64,000 bases of DNA from Deinococcus koreensis (GTDB taxonomy: Bacteria > Deinococcota > Deinococci > Deinococcales > Deinococcaceae): assembly GCF_002901445.1 (NCBI RefSeq), contig NZ_PPPD01000001.1:496001-560000 (forward strand). Direction: 5' to 3'. The notes beneath the pieces are model-generated. The model worked only from the letters and a program-made list of their open reading frames with translations. It was not told the DNA's origin and ran no database searches. The translations under genes were made by a program, and so were the position numbers. Of the stretch, positions 33,665-50,967 are shown piece by piece (position 1 is the first letter of the stretch; every line of letters begins with the position of its first letter).

Positions 33665-34189
33665 GTGCTGTCCGGCAGTCCGGGGGTGGGCAAGAGCACA
33701 CTGGCGCGGGCGCTGCTGAGGCGCTTCGAGCGGGGCCTGCACCTGCCGGTCGATGACCTGCGGGAACTGGTCGTATCGGGCCTCGCGCACCCCAGCCTGG
33801 ACGAGAACCCGGAGGCGACCCGGCAGTTCCGCCTGGCCCGGCACGCCGCCGCGTTCCACGCCCGCCTGTATGTCGAGGCAGGGTTCACCGTCGTGGTGGA
33901 CGATGTGCTGTGGCCCGCCGATCTGTCGGTGCTGGCAGGTCAGTGGACAGGTCTGGATGTCCGCCCCGTCCTGCTCGCCCCGACCCTGACCGTCACCCTG
34001 ACGCGCAACGCTGAGCGCACTGGAAAGGCCTTCGAGACGTCGTTGCTCGTGCCCCTGATCGACGCCCTGCACCCGGCGATGCGCCCTCCCGACTTTCAGG
34101 CGGCGGGTTGGGCGGTGCTCGAGACCTCCGGCCTCACGGTCGAGGAGGCGGTGGACGCGCTGCTGGCGATATCCTGGCCGACCCATTGA
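33665..34189 (+). CDS. P-loop kinase, AAA/zeta-like
   Basis: A 174-residue nucleotide-binding protein: SGSPGVGKST is the Walker A loop, LPVDDLRELVV follows with acidic residues, FTVVVDDVLW looks like Walker B, and TRNAERTGKA could be the lid. It resembles chloramphenicol phosphotransferase or zeta-toxin-type kinases and lacks an antitoxin partner. GTG 33665 is the first standard start, but it cuts into the first beta strand. The in-frame CTG at 33629, overlapping the upstream stop as CTGA, would give a complete strand (VLWVLSGSPG) and may be the real start. Substrate unknown. Confidence 0.78.
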   Translation: MLSGSPGVGKSTLARALLRRFERGLHLPVDDLRELVVSGLAHPSLDENPEATRQFRLARHAAAFHARLYVEAGFTVVVDDVLWPADLSVLAGQWTGLDVRPVLLAPTLTVTLTRNAERTGKAFETSLLVPLIDALHPAMRPPDFQAAGWAVLETSGLTVEEAVDALLAISWPTH

Positions 34190-34243
34190 TCGGCGTGCAG
34201 AACTGGCTCGACCGGACTCACCCTCCTCCCGGGGCGCGCCGGG

Positions 34244-34690
34244 CTACAGCAGGGGTCGGCTCCGCCGCCAGCTCAGCAGGGCAATGATCAGGGTGAAGGC
34301 GACCATGCTCAAGACCGGAATGGTGACGACCGTGTTCAGTCCGGCCAGTGCGCCGCCGCCCCACAGCGGCCAGGGCACGTTGCAGGCGACCGTGCCGGGA
34401 TCGGCGGTGCAGGCCCTCAGGGTGGGAATCCAGCCCCAGGTTTCGGCATTCTGCACCAGGGCGACCACCCAGCCGATAGCCGCCAGGGGCAGGGCGTAGA
34501 CCCGCACCCCCAGGTCGCCGCGCAGGGCCGCGATGCCGAGCCACAGCGCCAGCGGATACATGCAGATGCGCTGGTACCAGCACAGCACGCAGGGCTTGAA
34601 ACCCAGCACGTTGCTGAAATACAGGCTGCCCAGCGTGGCGACCAGCGCGACCACCCACGCCAGATAGAGCCGGTTGTCGCGGGTGAGCAT
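34244..34690 (-). CDS. Disulfide bond formation protein B (BdbC/DsbB-like)
   Basis: A 148-residue protein with four or five transmembrane helices. It has the redox pair CVLC (about 34-37, in [20 protein letters not shown]) and a second pair in the periplasmic loop ([16 protein letters not shown]). It should reoxidise the DsbA-like thioredoxin encoded 4 bp upstream, passing electrons to quinone. The pairing and gene order (oxidase after thiol oxidant) support a complete oxidative folding system in the envelope. Confidence 0.93.
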   Translation of the reverse strand: MLTRDNRLYLAWVVALVATLGSLYFSNVLGFKPCVLCWYQRICMYPLALWLGIAALRGDLGVRVYALPLAAIGWVVALVQNAETWGWIPTLRACTADPGTVACNVPWPLWGGGALAGLNTVVTIPVLSMVAFTLIIALLSWRRSRPLL

Positions 34691-34693
34691 GGC

Positions 34694-35404
34694 TTAAGGC
34701 TGCGCGGCGTCGATCGCCCGGCTGATGTCGGCCAGGAGGTAGCTGCTCTGGCCGCTGCCATTGAGCACTTCCTTGCCGTTCACGAACACCGTGGGCGTGT
34801 GGTTCACGCGGGCGTCCTCGACCTGCTTCTTGTCGGCCTCCACGCGGGCGGCGGTGGCGTCGGAGTCCAGGCAGGTGGCGAACTTCGCTCCGTCCAGGCC
34901 CTCGACGTTGCCTGCCAGTTCCTTCAGGCGGGTCTTGGTGGCCCAGACCTTGGTCTCGTCGCCCTGCCCGCGGAAGAGGATGGCCTTGAAGGCGTTGAAG
35001 CCGTCGTTGCCCTGCTGGTCGTAGACGCAGCGGGCGGCCTGCGCCGCGAACTTGGAGTCGTCCTGCGCCAGCCCGCGCGAGGGCGAGGCCAGGAAGGGCC
35101 AGATCAGCGAGTACAGCTTGACCTTGCCGGTGTCGACATATTTCGTCTTCAGTTCGGGGGCGATGGTGTCTTCGAACTGCTTGCAGACCGGGCACTTGAA
35201 GTCCTCGATCACCACCACGTTCACCGGCGCACTCTCCTGACCGGCGTAGGCCACGCCGCTCAGGTTGAAGTTGCCGTTCAGGCCAGCGCCGGGGGCCGGC
35301 CGGCCGCGCACGGCGAAGAGGGCCACGGCGATCAGGGCCACGGCGATCAGCGTGCCGATCACGAGCACGCTGCGGTTGGAGTTGTTTCCCTGGAGTCTGG
35401 TCAT
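34694..35404 (-). CDS. DsbA-like thiol oxidant, membrane-anchored (BdbD-like)
   Basis: A 236-residue protein with one N-terminal transmembrane anchor (about 13-33) and a thioredoxin-DsbA domain outside. [14 protein letters not shown] carries the CPVC active site (Cys71, Cys74), and [11 protein letters not shown] holds the cis-Pro. It introduces disulfides into exported proteins and is recycled by the DsbB-like partner. ATG 35404 follows a TAGACT box by 10 nt, so the leader is at most a few bases. Confidence 0.94.
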   Translation of the reverse strand: MTRLQGNNSNRSVLVIGTLIAVALIAVALFAVRGRPAPGAGLNGNFNLSGVAYAGQESAPVNVVVIEDFKCPVCKQFEDTIAPELKTKYVDTGKVKLYSLIWPFLASPSRGLAQDDSKFAAQAARCVYDQQGNDGFNAFKAILFRGQGDETKVWATKTRLKELAGNVEGLDGAKFATCLDSDATAARVEADKKQVEDARVNHTPTVFVNGKEVLNGSGQSSYLLADISRAIDAAQP

Positions 35405-35449
35405 GCTGATCAGGAGTCTACCGCCTCAAGATGAAGGCTGAACCGGCGT

Positions 35450-36144
35450 TCAGGCCGGCAGATCCACAGCCTGACCGGTCGCTCCGGCCTGCGCTTCCCG
35501 GAGCTGCCGGGCCCGCAGGCGCCAGATGATGCCGATCAGTTGCCGCACGAAGCTGAAGGTGAGCCCGGCCAGCATGGCGATCAGGGCGGTGCGCTGGAAG
35601 GTCGCGTTGGCCGGCAGGGTCAGCTGCGGATCGATCTTCGGGCCGAAGCGCCCCACCGCCAGCAGGGTGCCGCCGAACAGCAGGGCCGCGAAGGGCAGCA
35701 CCAGCGGCCCCCCCGAATGCTTGACCAGCAGCAGCGCGAACAGGGCGCCGCCCACCAGCGGCAGGATGACCAGCCACTGGGCGGGCTGGGCCTCCGGACT
35801 GAGATAGCCCAGCCCGCCCAGCAGCACGCCCACGTACCCGAACCAGCCACCGAACTCGTCGGCCAGGATGGTCAGCGCCACCCAGGCCAGCAGCCTCGTG
35901 GGCCACTCGCCCGGCGTCCACATGAAGTAGGCCAGCACGAGCAGGGTCGCCGCCCCTCCGAACAGCCGCAAGAAGCCCAGGAACTGCGCCCGGTGACGCT
36001 CCTCGGCCGGGGTGCGGACGCGGCGCAGGCGCCTGAGTCGGGCGCCCTGTCCTGACTCCGGCGCCACCGGCCGGCCCACGACGGGGGAAGCCGGCGTGAG
36101 GTCGGCAGCGGGGTCAGGGGTCGGCTTCGGGTCGGGCGGCTGGG

Positions 36145-36148
<4 letters not shown>
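35450..36148 (-). CDS. Membrane protein, unknown
   Basis: A 232-residue protein with a Pro-rich N-terminal tail of about 50 residues, then five or six hydrophobic helices between about 58 and 210, and a short soluble end. FGGWFGYVGVLLGGLGYLS and KIDPQLTLPANATFQRTALIAMLAGLTF are the most distinctive stretches. I do not recognise the family. Its ATG overlaps the uvrA stop (ATGA), so it is translated as part of the uvrA message. Confidence 0.8.
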
Positions 36149-39171
<3,023 letters not shown>

Positions 39172-39235
39172 GGTCGACTCTCCTTATTTCCTTGGCCTTT
39201 TCCTGTCCTGCACAGCACGCAGCCTCACAGGCGGG

Positions 39236-39252
39236 TTATGACTGGGGCGTAA
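39236..39252 (-). promoter_or_regulatory. RDRM-like element upstream of uvrA
   Basis: TTATGACTGGGGCGTAA (17 bp) matches 11 of 17 positions of the palindromic radiation/desiccation response motif TTATGTCATTGACATAA recalled for the Deinococcus DdrO regulon; the two 7-bp arms match 11 of 14. It lies 65 bp before the uvrA start. A TAGGAT hexamer just upstream on the minus strand is a possible -10. Confidence 0.55.
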
Positions 39253-39380
39253 GACACAATGCATCCTACGTTCTGAAACGGGCCATTGTAGCAAGTCGGG
39301 AGGGGATCGGGCTAGCCGTCAGAACGTGACGGGAATGGCGACCGCGAAGTCGGCGAAGTGGCACATTCGATAACGCTGGG

Positions 39381-39526
39381 GACGACGCCTCTGCTCCGCA
39401 GCTCTGCGAGTCCGGCGCTCCGCGCGTGGCTCCCCTTAGAAGGGAGGCAAGGAAAAGACCGAGTGGTACGCCTTTCTTGGCTCCCTTTTAAGGGGAGCTG
39501 GCCGCCTAGCGGACTGAGGGGTCGTC
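39381..39526. repeat. Dispersed palindromic repeat, copy 2
   Basis: This runs from GACGACGCCTC to GAGGGGTCGTC and includes two TCCCCTT/AAGGGGA modules. It shares a 26-bp module (39388-39413) in reverse with 63058-63083 (one mismatch), and ACGCCTTTCTTGGCTCCCTT with copy 1. The 576-bp gap between uvrA and the DEAD-box gene holds this repeat, the RDRM-like site and the helicase promoter; no gene is seen. Confidence 0.75.
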
Positions 39527-39599
39527 GGCCGCGCAAGCGGACACACCATTGAGAACTGTTGAGACTGCGTGCTTCCCGCATCGCCTCTCCCATCCCCCC

Positions 39600-39628
39600 T
39601 TGCACTCCACCGCGCACTCGTGTATGGT
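39600..39628 (+). promoter_or_regulatory. Promoter of the DEAD-box gene
   Basis: TTGCAC (39600-39605) and TATGGT (39623-39628) are separated by 17 bp. Transcription should start near 39635, leaving a 5' leader of about 110 nt, unusually long for this window. Confidence 0.6.
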
Positions 39629-39706
39629 TCTTCCTTGTGCGCCGACCGGGAATCACCCGGCGGCCGGAGAGTGCCCCACACTCAGGACGAGCTTTCGCGA
39701 TAAGGC

Positions 39707-39746
39707 GTTTGTAGTTCACGAGGGGACTTTCCCAAAAGGACTACAA

Positions 39747-39748
<2 letters not shown>
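39707..39748 (+). promoter_or_regulatory. Start-codon-sequestering stem, possible RNA thermometer
   Basis: GTTTGTAGTTC (39707-39717) can pair over 11 bp (two wobbles) with GGACTACAAAT (39738-39748), which covers the GGA of the ribosome site and the first two bases of the ATG. An inner hairpin GGGA/TCCC (39723-39733) sits in the loop. Translation would require melting or remodelling of this stem. Confidence 0.7.
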
Positions 39749-41543
<1,795 letters not shown>

Positions 41544-41560
41544 GGAAATGTGAACGCAAG

Positions 41561-41587
41561 ACCCCCGTCCGAGTGGCGGGGGTTTTT
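41561..41587 (+). terminator. Rho-independent terminator
   Basis: ACCCCCG (41561-41567) pairs with CGGGGGT (41577-41583) over a 9-nt loop and runs into a T tract (TTTTT, 41583-41587) directly after the helicase gene. Confidence 0.9.
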
Positions 41588-41591
41588 CCGT

Positions 41592-41999
41592 TCAGGTCGG
41601 TTCGATCAGGGTCACGCCCGTGAACATGCTGTCGTACACGGTGCGGTCGAAGCTCATCACGTCCAGGCCGTGATGCTCGGCATGGGCAGCGATCAGGAAG
41701 TCGGCGGCGATGCGGCGGGGGACGGTGCCACCCCGGCGCAGGGCGATGTATTCACTCTGCCGCCTGCCAGCGAGTTCCCAGACCGCCTGCGGCATCTCCC
41801 AGATGACAAACACTCTGGTGAGGAACAGCCAGCTCTGAACCACTGGCCAATCCAGCCCGGCGCGCAGTTCGCTATACACGGGTGGAGACAGCACCAGCCC
41901 CCGCGACCGTTCCCGGAAGAGGGCGGCCAGGGCCTGGACGTGATTGGTGTCTGCCGGTCTCAACGCAGAGATTACCGTGTTGGTATCCAGGGAGATCAT
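41592..41999 (-). CDS. PIN-domain toxin (VapC-like)
   Basis: A 135-residue ribonuclease-type PIN domain. Acidic residues expected in the metal site are visible: Asp in MISLDTN, Glu in VYSELRAG, Asp in AADFLIAAHA, and Asp in SFDRTVYD. It is encoded after, and overlapping by 4 bp with, an AbrB-type antitoxin gene, the normal VapBC order. The toxin should cleave specific RNAs when the antitoxin is lost; the target is unknown. Confidence 0.92.
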   Translation of the reverse strand: MISLDTNTVISALRPADTNHVQALAALFRERSRGLVLSPPVYSELRAGLDWPVVQSWLFLTRVFVIWEMPQAVWELAGRRQSEYIALRRGGTVPRRIAADFLIAAHAEHHGLDVMSFDRTVYDSMFTGVTLIEPT

Positions 42000-42286
42000 T
42001 GAGGAGTTCTTTCGTCCTGCTCGTCATCCAGCCAGCCGCGTGCCTCTCTGATTTCCAGGTAGGCATTGCTGGGTTTGCCATCGTCGATGAAGTGCTGCCG
42101 GGTGATCGCCTCGAAGTCGCTGGGTGCGGGCGTCAGGTGAAGTTGTCCGCCACTCACCTCAATGGTCACCCGGTCACCCGGTTCCAGCCGCAGCGCCCTG
42201 AACGCCTCAGCCGGAATGGTGATCTGCCGCTTGCTGCTCACCGTCCCTGTGTAGATTTTGCTTGGCTCTTTCTGCTTGGTAGTCAT
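41996..42286 (-). CDS. AbrB/MazE-type antitoxin (VapB-like)
   Basis: A 96-residue protein with an N-terminal swapped-hairpin DNA-binding domain (VSSKRQITIPAEAFRALRLEPGDRVTIEV) and a C-terminal tail (QHFIDDGKPSNAYLEIREARGWLDD) that should bind and inhibit the PIN toxin. ATG 42286 is set by TATGCT (42292-42297, complement) five nt upstream, a leaderless start. It likely represses its own promoter. Confidence 0.9.
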   Translation of the reverse strand: MTTKQKEPSKIYTGTVSSKRQITIPAEAFRALRLEPGDRVTIEVSGGQLHLTPAPSDFEAITRQHFIDDGKPSNAYLEIREARGWLDDEQDERTPQ

Positions 42287-42354
42287 AACCAAGCATATCA
42301 CGTGTCTGACCGGCCTGTCCCCCTGCCTGTACCCCTTCCCCGTCTAGACCCGCC

Positions 42355-42384
42355 TTGCCAAGTTCACGCCGCGCGCCGTAAGCT
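42355..42384 (+). promoter_or_regulatory. Promoter of ilv leader and ilvBN
   Basis: TTGCCA (42355-42360) and TAAGCT (42379-42384) are 18 bp apart, and the leader peptide ATG is 7 nt after the -10. Transcription should therefore begin at or next to the ATG. Confidence 0.75.
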
Positions 42385-42391
42385 GACGCCC

Positions 42392-42445
42392 ATGAGCGCG
42401 AGCATTGTGGTGGTACTTCTTGGCGTCGGGGATCTTCGAGGCTGA
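42392..42445 (+). CDS. Branched-chain leader peptide of ilvB
   Basis: A 17-codon frame, MSASIVVVLLGVGDLRG, with the run Ile-Val-Val-Val-Leu-Leu at codons 5-10, exactly the three end products of the pathway. The codons used (GTA, CTT, CTT) are unusual in this GC-rich genome, which would sharpen ribosome pausing. It is leaderless behind TAAGCT. The stop lies about 20 nt before a terminator. It should act as the sensor of an attenuator, with translation itself being the function. I infer this from position, composition and paired structures. Confidence 0.8.
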   Translation: MSASIVVVLLGVGDLRG

Positions 42446-42494
42446 GTACCACCGTCTGCCGCATCCCCCGCCCGAACACGAGGCGGGGGTTTTT
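42409..42494 (+). promoter_or_regulatory. ilvB transcription attenuator
   Basis: Terminator: CCCCCGCC (42465-42472) with GGCGGGGG (42482-42489), followed by TTTTT (42490-42494). Antiterminator: GGCG-TC-GGGGAT (42422-42433) pairs with ATCCCCCGCC (42463-42472), using the 5' arm of the terminator. A third helix pairs GGTGGTAC (42409-42416, Val codons) with GTACCACC (42446-42453). A ribosome stalled on Ile/Val codons leaves GGGGAT free; one at the stop codon masks it. Confidence 0.78.
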
Positions 42495-42509
42495 CATAGG
42501 AGGCCGGAG

Positions 42510-44854
<2,345 letters not shown>

Positions 44855-44864
44855 GTCGAGGGCG

Positions 44865-44963
44865 ACCCCTCAGTCAGCTTCGCTGACAGCTCCCCTCAAG
44901 GGGAGCCGAGTTAAACCCTTGGCTCCCCTTGAGGGGAGCTGGCGCCGAAGGCGACTGAGGGGT
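44865..44963. repeat. Dispersed palindromic repeat, copy 3 (complete)
   Basis: A 99-bp element with termini ACCCCTCAGTC and GACTGAGGGGT and two internal GGCTCCCCTT-type palindromes, lying between ilvN and ilvC. The flanks GGGCG and CGCCC extend the symmetry. There is no target duplication. Confidence 0.85.
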
Positions 44964-45032
44964 TCGCCCGCGACTCCCCCTCCCCTAGCCCACATTCCCC
45001 CCGAACTCACCAACCTGTAGGAGAATCCCCCA

Positions 45033-46043
<1,011 letters not shown>

Positions 46044-46066
46044 GCCCTGCCTGAGCGGCGTCCACG

Positions 46067-46095
46067 AGCGGCCCCTGGTGACCGGGCGGGCCGCT
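46067..46095 (+). terminator. Possible ilvC terminator hairpin
   Basis: AGCGGCCC (46067-46074) pairs with GGGCCGCT (46088-46095) over 13 nt, shortly after the ilvC stop. There is no true U-tract. Confidence 0.45.
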
Positions 46096-46120
46096 TCCGC
46101 TCCTCCCGTGTAGACGACCC

Positions 46121-46150
46121 TTGCATTCGGCCCCGCCCCGCGCTTAGGCT
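46121..46150 (+). promoter_or_regulatory. Promoter of leuA leader
   Basis: TTGCAT (46121-46126) and TAGGCT (46145-46150) are spaced 18 bp, the same architecture as the ilv promoter, with the leader ATG 6 nt after the -10. Confidence 0.75.
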
Positions 46151-46156
46151 GGAGCC

Positions 46157-46201
46157 ATGTCCAAGTTCGGCCTTCTTCTTAGCGTTCCTCCGGTGGAGTG
46201 A
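46157..46201 (+). CDS. Leucine leader peptide of leuA
   Basis: A 14-residue peptide, MSKFGLLLSVPPVE, with three successive CTT leucine codons (46172-46180), a codon rare in this GC-rich genome. It is leaderless behind TAGGCT, so ribosome loading does not depend on a Shine-Dalgarno. The stop codon is 25 bp before a perfect terminator. Function as the sensor of a leucine attenuator is inferred from codon run, position and alternative pairings. Confidence 0.82.
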   Translation: MSKFGLLLSVPPVE

Positions 46202-46253
46202 GCGGCTGAGCAGTGTGGCCCGACCCCCCGGAGGAACGCCCTCCGGGGTTTTT
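46182..46253 (+). promoter_or_regulatory. leuA transcription attenuator
   Basis: Terminator: CCCCGGAG (46226-46233) with CTCCGGGG (46241-46248), then TTTTT (46249-46253). Antiterminator: GCGTTCCTCCGG (46182-46193) is perfectly complementary over 12 bp to CCGGAGGAACGC (46228-46239), which would destroy the terminator. A ribosome waiting at the first Leu codon leaves most of 46185-46193 free; a ribosome at the stop codon covers it. Confidence 0.8.
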
Positions 46254-46288
46254 CATTGCCGTCTCTCATCCCCGTTCAGGAGCCCCCT

Positions 46289-47848
<1,560 letters not shown>

Positions 47849-47944
47849 TGGTGCTGGAGGATGGGTCGCCGCTGCGCGGCTGATGGGTGATGGGGCGGGG
47901 CGCCATGTTCCGCCCACATTCGTTGAGGGAGACATGCAGCGACC

Positions 47945-48508
47945 ATGATCGATCCGGCACCCTTTCAGAGAACCGCCGTCCAGCTCGGTTTCGACGCGAG
48001 TTGCGACGCGGCCACCGCCTCCCTGCTCGGCACCCTGGCGGCCAGCAAACCGGGCGGACGCCTGCTGGAACTGGGCACCGGCATCGGCTTCGGCACCGCG
48101 CATCTGCTCGGCGGAATAGATGCGCGGGCCAGGTTAGACACGGTGGAACTCGATGGAAGGCTCAGCGCCGCCGCTCAAGACTTGCTGGGTCTCGATCCTC
48201 GCGTGACGTTCACCGTGCAGGACGGCACAGCCTGGATTCAGGCGCATCAGGGGCAGATCTTCGACCTCATTTTTGCCGACACCTGGCCCGGCAAGTTCTC
48301 GGCGCTGGATGAAACGCTCACGCTGCTGGCACCGGGCGGCATCTACTTCATCGACGATCTGCTCCCCCAGCCCAACTGGCCCGACGGGCATCAGGCGAAG
48401 GTAGATGGGCTGCAGCAGTCGCTTCTGGCCCGTACTGATCTTCAGTGCGTCGAATTGAACTGGGCGACAGGATTGATGGTGTGCGTGAAACTGGGAGCAA
48501 TGACATGA
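47945..48508 (+). CDS. SAM-dependent O-methyltransferase-like protein
   Basis: A 187-residue Rossmann methyltransferase. LLELGTGIGFGTAHLLGG is the SAM-binding motif I, LDTVELDGRL motif II, and FDLIFADTWPGKF and LLAPGGIYFIDDLLPQPNW match the catechol-type O-methyltransferase group (metal Asp region). Substrate unknown. Its stop overlaps the next start (ATGA), the first link in a chain of small genes up to 50964. Confidence 0.85.
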   Translation: MIDPAPFQRTAVQLGFDASCDAATASLLGTLAASKPGGRLLELGTGIGFGTAHLLGGIDARARLDTVELDGRLSAAAQDLLGLDPRVTFTVQDGTAWIQAHQGQIFDLIFADTWPGKFSALDETLTLLAPGGIYFIDDLLPQPNWPDGHQAKVDGLQQSLLARTDLQCVELNWATGLMVCVKLGAMT

Positions 48509-48813
48509 TCCTCGAACTCGCCCTTCTTCAGATCCGCCCCGGCCTCACGGCCGACTTCGAAGCGGCCTTCGCCCAGGCCCAGGCGATCATTGCCCGCATG
48601 ACGGGGTACGAGCGGCACGAGCTTCAGCGCTGCGTCGAGGACGACCACCGGTACGCCCTGCTGGTGTGGTGGGACACGCTGGAAGACCACACGGTCGGCT
48701 TCCGGGGCAGCGCGGAATATCAGCAGTGGCGCTCACTGCTGCACCACTTCTACGATCCGTTCCCGACGGTCGAGCACTTCACGCGGGTGCCGGGCCTGAC
48801 TGGAGAGCAGTGA
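48505..48813 (+). CDS. ABM-domain (antibiotic biosynthesis monooxygenase-like) protein
   Basis: A 102-residue ferredoxin-like fold protein: LELALLQIRPGLTADFEAAFAQAQAII, then YERHELQRCVEDDHRYALLVWWDTLEDH and FRGSAEYQQWRSLLHHFYDP, all typical of dimeric ABM/YgiN-like proteins. Roles range from quinol oxidation to haem degradation; none can be picked. ATG 48505 overlaps the methyltransferase stop. Confidence 0.88.
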   Translation: MILELALLQIRPGLTADFEAAFAQAQAIIARMTGYERHELQRCVEDDHRYALLVWWDTLEDHTVGFRGSAEYQQWRSLLHHFYDPFPTVEHFTRVPGLTGEQ

Positions 48814-48834
48814 ACGCCGTGACAGACTGAGACC

Positions 48835-49200
48835 ATGAATGATCCTGTCCTTCGGGCGGCGGTGCTGGCGGGCGCCGCTATCGGCGTGGTGAACATCCTG
48901 TTCGCCGGATTCCGGCACGGCTTCGGCACGCTGCCCGTGTGGTTCTACCTGGCGCAGCTCCTCCTGATCCCGTCGATGTTCTTCACCCTGCCGATGTTCC
49001 GCCGGGCGATGGTCACGCCAGAGTTCCTGACCCGTGCGGGGCGATACGCGCTGGGGTGGGCGCCGCCCTATCTGGTGTACAGCCTGTCCGGTGAGCTGCT
49101 GGTGCCGGGGGTCAATCCCGTGGCGGCCCTGGTGAACGCCCTGCTGCTGCTGGCGGTGTTCGCGGTCGTCTTCGCGGCCATCCGCAGGCCGCCCCGGTGA
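48835..49200 (+). CDS. Small membrane protein, unknown
   Basis: A 121-residue protein with four hydrophobic segments (about 7-25, 37-56, 70-88 and 94-115) and a basic C-terminus. A CAGACT box 6 nt before the ATG may provide a leaderless start, although its first base departs from consensus. The stop overlaps the GTG of the phosphoesterase gene (GTGA). I do not recognise the family. Confidence 0.78.
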   Translation: MNDPVLRAAVLAGAAIGVVNILFAGFRHGFGTLPVWFYLAQLLLIPSMFFTLPMFRRAMVTPEFLTRAGRYALGWAPPYLVYSLSGELLVPGVNPVAALVNALLLLAVFAVVFAAIRRPPR

Positions 49201-49922
49201 GGATCGCTGTCCTCGGGGATGTCCACGGCAACGCCTTCGCGCTGCGGGCCGTGCTGGACGAGATCCGGGACGAGGCCCCCGACCTGACGCTCAACCTGGG
49301 CGACAGCGTGTGGGGCGCGGCCGACCCGGCGCAGGCGTGGGCCCTGCAGGCGGAACACGTGCCGCCCACCGTGCGCGGTAACACCGATGAGCGGGTGGCA
49401 GGAATGCGTTCAGGCAAGGAGCACATGCGCGCCTGGGTGCTCTCGCAGCTTCCGGACGACGTGCCTCGGAAACTGGCCGACCTACCTATCCACGTGGACG
49501 TGGCCGATGGCGAGGTGCGGCTCGCCCACGGCAGCCCGCGCGACCCCTGGGAAGACCTGATGTTGACCGAGACTGAAGATGAACACACCCGGCCCGCGCA
49601 CTTCTCCGAGATGCGTGACCGCCTGGACGGATTCTCCTTCGCTACGGGCGGCCGGGTCTGCGTGGTCGGCCACACGCACCGCGAGATGCTGAGCGTGGTG
49701 GACGGCCTGACCGTGGTCAACGCGGGGCCGGTCTCGCGCCAGAAAGACGGCCTGCCCGTGAGTCGCTGGGTACTGCTCACGCGGCACGGTGGGCACTGGA
49801 GCGTGGAGTTCCGCCGCACGGCGTACGACGTGGCGGGGGCAACGGTCTGGGCACGGGCCCACGCTCCGGCGCGTATAGCGGAGGACGAGGCGCAGTGGCT
49901 GACGCTGGGGCGCGAACCGTGA
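49197..49922 (+). CDS. Metallophosphoesterase, YfcE/calcineurin-like
   Basis: A 241-residue enzyme with the calcineurin metal motifs GDVHGN (near residue 7), NLGDSVWG, RGNTDERV, and GHTHREM toward the C-terminus. It should hydrolyse phosphomonoesters or diesters; the substrate is unknown. GTG 49197 overlaps the membrane gene stop, and its own stop overlaps the phosphatase start (GTGA). Confidence 0.9.
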   Translation: MRIAVLGDVHGNAFALRAVLDEIRDEAPDLTLNLGDSVWGAADPAQAWALQAEHVPPTVRGNTDERVAGMRSGKEHMRAWVLSQLPDDVPRKLADLPIHVDVADGEVRLAHGSPRDPWEDLMLTETEDEHTRPAHFSEMRDRLDGFSFATGGRVCVVGHTHREMLSVVDGLTVVNAGPVSRQKDGLPVSRWVLLTRHGGHWSVEFRRTAYDVAGATVWARAHAPARIAEDEAQWLTLGREP

Positions 49923-50275
49923 CCCGGCCGCTCCGGGTCGTGTTCGTCTGCGCTCAGAACAGACTGAGGAGTCCGACCGCCGAAGCTGTCTTCCGGGACA
50001 TGGAGGACTGGGAGGTCACCTCAGCCGGCACCAACCGGGACGCCATCACGCCGCTCAGCCGCGACCTGCTGGAATGGGCGGACGTGGCGGTGTGCATGGA
50101 AAAACGGCACCGGGACATCATCCGTCAGCGCTTCAAGGGCACTCTTCCTGACGACCGCATCCTGATCCTGGGCATTCCTGACGACTTCGAATTCATGGAC
50201 GAGACGCTGACCGGGATGCTCCATCGGATCGTGCCGACGCGCCTGGAGTCGGTGCGCCCGCGGGAAACGACATGA
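49919..50275 (+). CDS. Low-molecular-weight protein tyrosine phosphatase-like
   Basis: A 118-residue protein: VVFVCAQNRLRSPTAEAVF holds the C-x5-R-S phosphate loop right after the first strand. The C-terminal part, LILGIPDDFEFMDETL, has the IPDD(F/Y)xxMD pattern of a short LMW-PTP subfamily, where Asp may be the general acid. It is shorter than classical LMW-PTPs (about 150). GTG 49919 in the GTGA overlap is preferred over an earlier in-frame start. Confidence 0.85.
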   Translation: MTRPLRVVFVCAQNRLRSPTAEAVFRDMEDWEVTSAGTNRDAITPLSRDLLEWADVAVCMEKRHRDIIRQRFKGTLPDDRILILGIPDDFEFMDETLTGMLHRIVPTRLESVRPRETT

Positions 50276-50964
50276 AGCTCCTCGGCCTGCTGGGCGGCAT
50301 GAGCTGGACGAGCACGGCGGAGTATTACCGGCTGCTCAACGAGGACGTGACGCGCGAGTTGGGCGGGCTGCATTCCGCGCGTCTGCTGCTGCATTCGGTC
50401 GATTTCGCGGAGGTCGCCGCGCTGCAGAAATCAGGCGACTGGGACGCCGCCGCAGCCCTGCTGGCCGACGCCGCGCGGGGGCTGGAACGTGCCGGGGCCC
50501 AGGGCCTGCTGCTGGCGACGAACACCATGCACAAGGTCGCGGATAGGGTTCAGGACGCCGTGGACATTCCCCTGCTGCACATCGCGGACGCGACGGGCGA
50601 GGCTGTGCGCTTGGCGGGCGTGACGCGGGTCGGTCTTCTGGCCACCGCCTTCACGATGGAACAGGCGTTCTATAGGGGGCGACTGGCGGAACAATACGGG
50701 CTGGACGTGATCGTGCCCGAAGCTGCCCAGCGGGCGGACGTCCACCGGATCATCTACGACGAACTGTGCCGGGGCGAGATCCGGGAAGACTCGCGCCAGA
50801 CCTACCGGCGGATCATGACCGGGCTGGTCGATCAGGGCGCCCAGGGGATCATCCTGGGCTGCACCGAGATCACGCTGCTGGTGGGCGCCGGGGACGTCTC
50901 CGTGCCGGTGTTCGACACCACCCGGATTCATGTGCAGGCGGCCGTGCGCTGGATGCTGGACTGA
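50272..50964 (+). CDS. Aspartate/glutamate racemase family, YgeA-like
   Basis: A 230-residue PLP-independent racemase. LLGGMSWTSTAEYYRLLNE is the family N-terminus. In place of the usual first catalytic Cys there is Thr83 (ATNTMH); the second is Cys197 (LGCTEI). The Thr/Cys pair at these positions matches E. coli YgeA, a broad-specificity amino acid racemase, so D-amino acid formation is a reasonable guess. It is the last gene of the overlapping chain, 3 bp from the convergent oxidoreductase. Confidence 0.9.
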   Translation: MKLLGLLGGMSWTSTAEYYRLLNEDVTRELGGLHSARLLLHSVDFAEVAALQKSGDWDAAAALLADAARGLERAGAQGLLLATNTMHKVADRVQDAVDIPLLHIADATGEAVRLAGVTRVGLLATAFTMEQAFYRGRLAEQYGLDVIVPEAAQRADVHRIIYDELCRGEIREDSRQTYRRIMTGLVDQGAQGIILGCTEITLLVGAGDVSVPVFDTTRIHVQAAVRWMLD

Positions 50965-50967
50965 CCC

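Noticed and set aside
41592..42286. Toxin-antitoxin pair as part of a larger defence island
   Set aside because: Neighbours are a housekeeping helicase and amino acid biosynthesis genes, with no other defence genes or integrase.
42284..42300. TTATGAC upstream of the antitoxin gene as an RDRM
   Set aside because: Only one arm resembles the motif; the second arm is missing, and the sequence is explained by the start codon and -10.
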